A DNA stretch of 7,858 nt, taken from NCBI GenBank assembly GCA_902475785.1, contig CABSAN010000076.1, forward strand, positions 1-7,858, given 5' to 3'. Positions 1 to 4,142 of the stretch are shown here, one piece after another (positions within the stretch are counted from its first letter, which is position 1; the number at the start of each line of letters is the position of its first letter). The position numbers and the translations under genes were made by a program. The notes beneath the pieces were generated by a model. That model searched no databases. It saw only the letters and a program-made list of their open reading frames with translations, and was not told where the DNA came from. This DNA comes from an uncultured Collinsella sp. (lineage in GTDB: Bacteria; Actinomycetota; Coriobacteriia; Coriobacteriales; Coriobacteriaceae).

Positions 1-49
1 CTACCAGACCACGCCCTACGACCTGGCCCGCGCCGGCGAGGAGCACTAG
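1..49 (+). CDS. 3' end of an unidentified protein-coding gene (partial)
   Basis: An open frame enters from the left edge (first full codon at 2-4) and ends at TAG 47-49. The visible C-terminus is YQTTPYDLARAGEEH. Codons are strongly GC-rich at the third position, like the other genes here, which supports a real gene end. Fifteen residues are too few to name a family. The stop is followed 30 bases later by composite repeat copy 1, whose hairpin could end this transcript. Confidence 0.6.
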   Translation, partial: YQTTPYDLARAGEEH

Positions 50-78
50 GCTGCGGCTGCGGCTGTTGCCGTGACGTG

Positions 79-200
79 ACGAGTGAGGATATCCGGACAC
101 ACGAGCGTGGATTTTCGGACGTTTACAAATCGAGCGTGGATAATCTCCCACTTTTGGCCGAGGAAGGGGCCAAAAACGGGAGATTTTCCACGCTCGATTT
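79..200 (+). repeat. Composite GAGCGTGGA repeat, copy 1
   Basis: Two tandem 22-bp units come first (79-100 and 101-122). The second carries GAGCGTGGA at 103-111 and the first a degenerate form. A long inverted repeat follows (127-200) whose arms again carry GAGCGTGGA, direct at 132-140 and inverted at 187-195. The same arrangement recurs at 1481-1598 in the same orientation. No spacers separate the units, so this is not a CRISPR array. It could be a MITE- or REP-like intergenic element, a recombination site or a protein binding array. The sequence alone does not decide. Confidence 0.8.
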
Positions 201-203
201 TTC
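127..203 (+). terminator. Long imperfect hairpin of repeat copy 1; possible terminator
   Basis: The left arm 127-159 pairs with the right arm 168-200 at 30 of 33 positions around an 8-base loop. The right arm ends in a short T tract (198-202), partly inside the stem. It lies about 80 bases after the stop of the gene ending at 49 and could end its transcript. The stem is longer than usual for an intrinsic terminator and the T tract is weak, so terminator function is uncertain; the structure itself is clear. Confidence 0.45.
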
Positions 204-345
204 TGTAGCTGTCATGTCGGCGGCCTCATTACACGTCGAGTGCATACGGGCCACGTTGCAAACAAGGTAGTTTTGAGCCACAGCATATTTTCTTTCAAAG
301 AAATCGACGGCTTTAGAGGCGTCAAATTGTGGAGACAGGGACCTC

Positions 346-374
346 TCGACAACCGCCCTACCTGCAGATATAAG
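346..374 (+). promoter_or_regulatory. Predicted sigma-70-type promoter of the AbiEi-like gene
   Basis: The -35 element TCGACA (346-351) and the -10 element TATAAG (369-374) each differ from consensus by one base and are separated by exactly 17 bases. Transcription would start near 381, giving a leader of about 113 bases before the ATG at 494. The ATTTGGTCAG pair falls within that leader, just downstream of the start point. Confidence 0.55.
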
Positions 375-406
375 ACATCAGCCTAAAACGCCCAAAACCG
401 TCAAGC

Positions 407-438
407 ATTTGGTCAGCGCCTGGACGGTATTTGGTCAG
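407..438 (+). promoter_or_regulatory. Direct repeat pair ATTTGGTCAG, candidate operator
   Basis: ATTTGGTCAG occurs exactly at 407-416 and 429-438, with starts 22 bp apart, about two helical turns. GACGGT at 423-428 lies between them, and its reverse complement ACCGTC occurs on either side at 397-402 and 451-456. The cluster sits in the transcribed leader behind the predicted promoter. AbiEi proteins are known to repress their own operons through repeats near the promoter, so self-regulation is a reasonable inference here but unproven. Confidence 0.4.
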
Positions 439-483
439 ACTTCGCATGAAACCGTCTGGTACGTTTGCGCCGTTCCAAGATTT

Positions 484-489
484 GGGAGG
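484..489 (+). promoter_or_regulatory. Ribosome binding site deciding the start at 494
   Basis: GGGAGG ends 4 bases before ATG 494. The frame stays open upstream to a TTG at 431 with an ATG at 446, but neither has a comparable Shine-Dalgarno. ATG 503 in the same frame lies 13 bases away, which is long. Confidence 0.6.
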
Positions 490-493
490 CGAC

Positions 494-1456
494 ATGGGAA
501 ACATGACGGCGAATCAAAGGCTTGCAAGTCACATTAAAGCATGCGAACAGCAGATGAGCTGCGTGTACGCGCGCACGGCGGCGGAGGCAAAGCAGATTGA
601 GCGGCGGGCGGAGGCGGGAAGTCTCGAAGCGGTCATGCCGGGGCTGTATGCGCGTCCGGAATACTGGTCCGAGCTCAAGTTTCGGCAGCGTTATCTGCAT
701 CGGGTGCGGGCGCTTGCGCAAAAGCACCCCGACTGGACATTTTGCTCCTATACGGCGGCTGTTATCTATGGCCTTTCGGTTTCGCATGCCAATTTGACGC
801 ACATCCATATCGCCGCGATGCCAGCCCAATCGACGACGCCGGGCTCTCAGGTGATTCGCCATCGTTATGCTCGTCAAACGCGGACAATCCAGATGGATAT
901 TGCCGTGACCGATATCGATCAAACGATTACGGATTGCCTGGTCGATGCGTCGTTTGTCGAGGGACTGATCATTGCGGACTCGGCGCTTCATGAGCAGCTT
1001 TTGTCGAAGGAACATCTTATTGAGGCAGTTAACAAGCTTGGCTTGAATCGCCGCGGTGTTGTGACGGCGCGCAGGGTTGCACGGTGTGCCGACGGCCTGT
1101 CGGAAAGCGGCGGCGAGTCCAAGGCGCGGGCGCTGATGATCGAGCGCGGCTGGCAGGTTCCGGAGCTGCAGGTTGAGCTGTTCGATCCGGTTGAGCCGGG
1201 AAGGCCGTATCGCGTTGACTATTTGTGGCGCGTGGGTGACCGGTTGATTATTGGGGAGTTCGACGGATTCGTTAAAAGCGAGAAGGCGGCGGAGGAGGGC
1301 AAGCTCGCAAAGACACAGTTTGATGAGCGCCAGCGCGAGTCGAGGCTTTCGCTGCTTGATAACTGCAAGATCGTGCGCTTATGCTGGGATGATCTAAGGG
1401 ATCCGACAAAGCTCGATCGCAAGCTCAAGGTCGCCGGCGTACCGCGCGTGTGCTGA
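494..1456 (+). CDS. Solitary AbiEi-like protein with C-terminal DUF559/Vsr-type nuclease-fold domain
   Basis: The product has 320 residues. Residues about 10-95 resemble the AbiEi antitoxin/regulator N-terminus: a winged-helix-like segment, then PGLYARPEYWSELKFRQRYL (about 49-68) and the FCSYTAAVIYGL stretch (about 83-94), matching the usual rGvYa...w and S-AA-x-x-GL pattern. Residues about 205-300 resemble DUF559 of the PD-(D/E)XK/Vsr-like fold: E208, Q226, RVDYLW with D242, then IGEFDG with E255 and D257, K261, and a closing VRLCWDDL. The expected acidic residues are present, so the fold may be active on DNA. Classical AbiE loci place an AbiEii nucleotidyltransferase toxin directly after AbiEi. 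Here the next gene is convergent and unrelated, so this gene stands alone. It has its own promoter and is flanked on both sides by the composite repeat. Target and activity are unknown. The fold assignment is from motifs I can see, not from a search. Confidence 0.75.
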   Translation: MGNMTANQRLASHIKACEQQMSCVYARTAAEAKQIERRAEAGSLEAVMPGLYARPEYWSELKFRQRYLHRVRALAQKHPDWTFCSYTAAVIYGLSVSHANLTHIHIAAMPAQSTTPGSQVIRHRYARQTRTIQMDIAVTDIDQTITDCLVDASFVEGLIIADSALHEQLLSKEHLIEAVNKLGLNRRGVVTARRVARCADGLSESGGESKARALMIERGWQVPELQVELFDPVEPGRPYRVDYLWRVGDRLIIGEFDGFVKSEKAAEEGKLAKTQFDERQRESRLSLLDNCKIVRLCWDDLRDPTKLDRKLKVAGVPRVC

Positions 1457-1480
1457 GGCGGTTGCAGGGCGTTGAGCCGC

Positions 1481-1598
1481 ACGAGCGTGGAAATCCGGAC
1501 ACACGAGCGTGGATTTTTGGACGCTTGTTGAATGAGCGTGGATAATCTCCCACTTTTGGCTCGTAAGGGGGCTCAAAGTGGGAGATTTTCCACGCTCA
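1481..1598 (+). repeat. Composite GAGCGTGGA repeat, copy 2
   Basis: It begins 25 bases after the AbiEi-like stop. Two tandem 22-bp units (1481-1502 and 1503-1524) carry GAGCGTGGA at 1483-1491 and 1505-1513. The inverted repeat follows, with the 9-mer direct at 1534-1542 and inverted at 1589-1597. Order, spacing and orientation match copy 1 at 79-200, so the two form direct repeats around the gene. Confidence 0.8.
1533..1598. terminator. Long hairpin of repeat copy 2 between convergent genes
   Basis: Arms 1533-1560 and 1571-1598 match at 25 of 28 positions around a 10-base loop. It lies between the ends of the convergent AbiEi-like and cyclo-ligase genes, where a bidirectional terminator would be useful. 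There is no good T tract on either side, so termination is a positional inference. Confidence 0.4.
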
Positions 1599-1623
1599 TC
1601 TTGCGGGTGCGATACAGCGGCGA

Positions 1624-2220
1624 TCAGGCGCTGATGATGTGGGACAGCGGCAGGTCGTGGGCGTCGGTGGGAACGTGGTCGACACGCTGCTCGTCAAAGG
1701 CGATGCCCACGACGTGGCATGTGCGCGAGAGCATGGGCAGGTAGCGGTCATAGCAGCCGCCGCCGTAGCCTAGGCGCGCGTCGGCGCGGTCGAAGGCTAC
1801 GAGCGGCACGACGACCATGTCGAGAGCCTCGGCAGGCACGATGGGGAAGCGGCTGCTATCGATGTCTGTGGCCGCAAAGGCCCGCGTGGGGTGGGCGATA
1901 AACGGTGCCGCGGACGCATCGTCGGCGGCAACTGCCCGCATGCACATGCGCTGGCCACAAGCCATGGCGTCTGTTGCCGAGAGCATGCACGGATAGGCCA
2001 CGCGCCAGCCGCGCGCGGCGGCCGCAGCGGCAAACGCGGCAGGGTTGACCTCGGAACCCATCGCGGCATAGACGGCAACGGTGCGTTGGCCCGCAGTGCC
2101 GCTGGACTCCATCAGCTCAACAAGCCGCGCGCATACAACAGCAGACTTCGCTGCCCGGACATCCAAATCAATAGCATCGCGCCGAGCAATCACCGCCCGT
2201 CGCAACTCAGCCTTATCCAT
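1624..2220 (-). CDS. 5-formyltetrahydrofolate cyclo-ligase (5,10-methenyltetrahydrofolate synthetase)
   Basis: This cytosolic enzyme converts 5-formyltetrahydrofolate to 5,10-methenyltetrahydrofolate using ATP (EC 6.3.3.2; YgfA/Fau of E. coli, MTHFS of eukaryotes), returning a storage folate to one-carbon metabolism. The product has 198 residues, a normal length for the family. The N-terminal MDKAELRRAVIARR fits the Lys/Arg nucleotide-binding start. SEVN lies at 56-59, PLVAFD at 139-144, and the signature RLGYGGGCYDRYL at 149-161; Cys156 stands where Tyr or Phe is common. ATG 2220 is chosen because AGAAGG lies 5 bases upstream; an in-frame ATG at 2247 would add nine residues and sits next to a repeat. 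The gene is transcribed alone, convergent with the AbiEi-like gene and divergent from the zinc-ribbon gene. Nothing about it suggests inactivation. Confidence 0.95.
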   Translation of the reverse strand: MDKAELRRAVIARRDAIDLDVRAAKSAVVCARLVELMESSGTAGQRTVAVYAAMGSEVNPAAFAAAAAARGWRVAYPCMLSATDAMACGQRMCMRAVAADDASAAPFIAHPTRAFAATDIDSSRFPIVPAEALDMVVVPLVAFDRADARLGYGGGCYDRYLPMLSRTCHVVGIAFDEQRVDHVPTDAHDLPLSHIISA

Positions 2221-2225
2221 CTCAA

Positions 2226-2231
2226 CCTTCT
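2226..2231 (-). promoter_or_regulatory. Ribosome binding site of the cyclo-ligase gene
   Basis: AGAAGG on the minus strand lies 5 bases upstream of ATG 2220 and selects that start over the in-frame ATG at 2247. I found no convincing -35/-10 pair for this gene in the divergent intergenic region. Confidence 0.6.
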
Positions 2232-2243
2232 CTCCCAAACCTA

Positions 2244-2268
2244 CCAAAAAGGGACAGGTTTATTTTGG
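2244..2268. repeat. Small hairpin repeat with GGGACAGG loop
   Basis: CCAAAA at 2244-2249 pairs with TTTTGG at 2263-2268 around a 13-base loop containing GGGACAGG. The loop matches, on the opposite strand, the loop of the hairpin at 4091-4129 (TGCCTGTCC), so the two appear related. It lies in the 5' leader region of the cyclo-ligase gene. Confidence 0.5.
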
Positions 2269-2301
2269 CAGCTTTTATCTGGGCAAACGCGACGGATTCA
2301 C

Positions 2302-2346
2302 CCCAAATCGCCACAAAGGTGCCCGTTCCTTTTGCGGTGGTTTGGG
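2302..2346. repeat. Degenerate hairpin repeat related to the terminator at 4091-4129
   Basis: Left arm 2302-2319 and right arm 2328-2346 pair through CCCAAA/TTTGGG ends and a CGCCACAAAGG-like core, with two G-U type pairs, one mismatch and one extra base. The loop TGCCCGTT resembles TGCCTGTCC of the hairpin at 4091-4129, and CCACAAAGGTGCC is shared exactly. It lies in the divergent promoter region upstream of the zinc-ribbon gene, so a terminator role is unlikely unless it acts as an attenuator. Confidence 0.55.
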
Positions 2347-2351
2347 CTGAA

Positions 2352-2363
2352 TGTTGCGCAACA
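2352..2363. promoter_or_regulatory. Perfect 12-bp palindrome, weak operator candidate
   Basis: TGTTGCGCAACA is its own reverse complement and lies 59 bases upstream of the zinc-ribbon start codon, in the divergent intergenic region. A perfect 12-bp palindrome is expected about once or twice by chance in a window of this size, so only its position makes it worth noting. Confidence 0.2.
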
Positions 2364-2409
2364 AGGGCCGCATTTTTGGGTTTACCTTCATGGTGGAAGG
2401 AATGAACCG

Positions 2410-2416
2410 AAAGGAG
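2410..2416 (+). promoter_or_regulatory. Ribosome binding site of the zinc-ribbon gene
   Basis: AAAGGAG ends 6 bases before ATG 2423, an ideal spacing. This decides the start: the in-frame ATG at 2351 lies inside the palindrome and would add 24 residues ahead of the zinc ribbon, which normally opens such proteins. Confidence 0.8.
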
Positions 2417-2422
2417 CCCGCC

Positions 2423-4078
2423 ATGTTTTGTCGCTCGTGTGGCACGCCGCTTGTCGACGATGCCCTCTTTTGCCCCGTATGCGGCGCGCCCGTAGCGCCC
2501 GACCAGGCCGCGGCCACGCAGCAACCCCAGCCTGCCGCGCCCGCTCCTCAACAATGCGTGCCCGTACAGCAGCCCGTGCGGCGCAAGCGTTCCAAGAAGC
2601 CCCTCATCGCCCTTGCCGCGGCGCTTGTCGTGGCGGCGGGTGTCGGCGGGGGAGCGCTGTTCTACTTCACCCAGATTGCGACCACCCCAATCGACGAGAA
2701 AACCTTTCCGGACAGCGGTATGCGCGCGCTTGTCTCGACCAAGTACGACACGAACGGTGACGGCCGCATTTCACGCGACGAGGCCAAGGCGGTGACGTCG
2801 ATCGAGCTGGACGGCGTCGCGTCGACGCAGGGTCTGGGCAAGGTGTTCCCCAACGTTACCAGTGTGGAATACGGTGGGGACAAACTCGTCAACCTGGACC
2901 TCTCGGGTTGCGGAGACCTTAAAACCGTCGAGCTTAACTCGGCGAGCAACGTCACCGTCGTTAACCTGGACGGTTGCGACAACATCGAGAAGCTCGACCT
3001 TTCAAATGCCGGGGAGCTCAAAAGCGTCGATCTTTCGGGCAAAAAGAAGCTCGCCACGTTGGCACTGCCGCAGGATACGAAGGTTAGCGGCATTAAGGAC
3101 ACACAGCTCGACGAGTTGTGGCTGCCGATGTCCTACGAGGGTACCGATAAATCGGACCAGTACGGTGATATCTACGAGATCGAGCGTGACGAGAACGGTT
3201 ACGTCACGGGCTTCACGTCTGCCGTCAAGCAAGGTGGCGGCGTAAGCTACAGCGTCGAGCACGATGAGTCGCATCGTATCTCGGAGATTGAGGAAGATCT
3301 GGCGGGCGGCTATGTGAACGTCAACACGTTTACGTACGACGCCGACGGTAACGTCACGCGTATCGATTGCGATGCCGACGTGAGCGATTCGTCGAGCAAC
3401 ACGACGTTTACCTACGACGCGGACGGAAACCTGATCAACAAGACGACCCATGCGGGTTACGGCGAGAGCGCGAGCACGTATGTCTACCAGGACGGCAACA
3501 TGGTGACCAACACCGATACCAGCCCGGCCAATCCTCGGACGGTCGTGTATTCGTACGGATACGACAAGGATCGCGTGACGTCCTTTACGCTGGACAGTCA
3601 GGGCGACACCGTGGGCACCAGGTGGACGATAACCGCAGGCTACGAGTATGACAAGGACGGCAACATTTCGCGTATCTCGCCTGTGGCATATGACTCGCAC
3701 GGCAACGACTACGGCTCGCTGAACTCGTACGCAGCGGTGGATTATTCGTACAGCGACGGAAAGCTCGACAGGATCGATTCCGAGCGCGGCGGCTATGCGG
3801 AGTTTTATTACGACGAGCACGGCAATCTGACGTCGGTCGACGAGTATGCCGGTCGCGGTTCGGATGCCGAGTTTGAGTTTGAGCACGAGGTCGAGTACCA
3901 GCGCTACTTCTGCAACAAGCACGAGAAGAGCAAGCCGGAGGAGTGGATTCGTCTGGATGCAGAGTACGACGTCGACCAGGGTAGTTGGAGCAATGACTCC
4001 GATTATGGTCGTGAGTGCTTTGCAACCATGTACAAGCTCGATCCGCTGGCGGCCAGGCTGAACCCGTTTATCAAGTAG
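2423..4078 (+). CDS. Membrane-anchored zinc-ribbon protein with EF-hand loop, 11-residue leucine-rich solenoid and YD/RHS-like repeats
   Basis: The product has 551 residues. A zinc ribbon opens it (C3-x2-C6, C17-x2-C20), then a Pro/Gln/Ala-rich linker (27-52), a basic stretch (RRKRSKK, 53-59) and one transmembrane helix (about 60-82). The basic stretch predicts N-in/C-out topology. Outside, FPDSGMRALV (95-104) and an EF-hand loop (109-120: D109, N111, D113, S117, E120) match the lead-in of a common gut-bacterial leucine-rich repeat domain. A solenoid with exact 11-residue period follows: LDL 158, VEL 169, VNL 180, LDL 191, VDL 202, LAL 213. Residues 251-473 hold about nine YD/RHS-like units (for example FTYDADGN at 303 and 329, YEYDKDGN at 407, FYYDEHGN at 461). 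The C-terminal ~75 residues are acidic and unrecognised. I see no toxin domain, sortase motif or protease core. A surface role in calcium-stabilised binding is inference. The gene stands alone and ends at a strong hairpin. Confidence 0.85.
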   Translation: MFCRSCGTPLVDDALFCPVCGAPVAPDQAAATQQPQPAAPAPQQCVPVQQPVRRKRSKKPLIALAAALVVAAGVGGGALFYFTQIATTPIDEKTFPDSGMRALVSTKYDTNGDGRISRDEAKAVTSIELDGVASTQGLGKVFPNVTSVEYGGDKLVNLDLSGCGDLKTVELNSASNVTVVNLDGCDNIEKLDLSNAGELKSVDLSGKKKLATLALPQDTKVSGIKDTQLDELWLPMSYEGTDKSDQYGDIYEIERDENGYVTGFTSAVKQGGGVSYSVEHDESHRISEIEEDLAGGYVNVNTFTYDADGNVTRIDCDADVSDSSSNTTFTYDADGNLINKTTHAGYGESASTYVYQDGNMVTNTDTSPANPRTVVYSYGYDKDRVTSFTLDSQGDTVGTRWTITAGYEYDKDGNISRISPVAYDSHGNDYGSLNSYAAVDYSYSDGKLDRIDSERGGYAEFYYDEHGNLTSVDEYAGRGSDAEFEFEHEVEYQRYFCNKHEKSKPEEWIRLDAEYDVDQGSWSNDSDYGRECFATMYKLDPLAARLNPFIK

Positions 4079-4090
4079 CGGCCCACTCGC

Positions 4091-4130
4091 AAACCACCAC
4101 AAAGGTGCCTGTCCCCTTTGTGGTGGTTTT
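4091..4130. terminator. Bidirectional hairpin terminator between convergent genes
   Basis: A perfect 15-bp stem (4091-4105 with 4115-4129) surrounds the 9-base loop TGCCTGTCC. TTTT at 4127-4130 closes the plus-strand side, and AAA at 4091-4093 gives TTT on the minus strand. It lies 12 bases after the zinc-ribbon stop and 13 bases beyond the peptidase stop, so it can serve both genes. Its core and loop recur in degenerate form at 2302-2346. Confidence 0.8.
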
Positions 4131-4142
4131 GCTTGGCTGTGG

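Larger units (their letters stand above)
50..493. other. Intergenic region upstream of the AbiEi-like gene
   Basis: This 444-base stretch holds composite repeat copy 1 (79-200), a promoter (346-374), a pair of direct repeats (407-438) and the ribosome binding site of the next gene. Between 206 and 345 I see no gene. The only structure there is a 7-bp inverted repeat around one central base, TTTCTTTCAAAGAAA at 289-303, which could be a binding site but is simple AT-rich sequence. The short open frame over 76-270 lies mainly in the repeat and is not a believable gene. Confidence 0.7.

Noticed and set aside
79..200. CRISPR array
   Set aside because: The tandem 22-bp units abut without spacers, and the rest is a single inverted repeat; no cas gene is present.
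431..493. N-terminal extension of the AbiEi-like protein from TTG 431 or ATG 446
   Set aside because: It would overlap the second ATTTGGTCAG repeat and has no Shine-Dalgarno; GGGAGG before ATG 494 is clearly better.
413..1015. 200-residue minus-strand open frame
   Set aside because: It is antisense to the AbiEi-like gene, very Arg/His-rich and without recognisable motifs, as expected of a shadow frame.
1891..2760. 289-residue plus-strand open frame
   Set aside because: It runs antisense to the cyclo-ligase and then out of frame through the zinc-ribbon gene; both real genes have strong family evidence.
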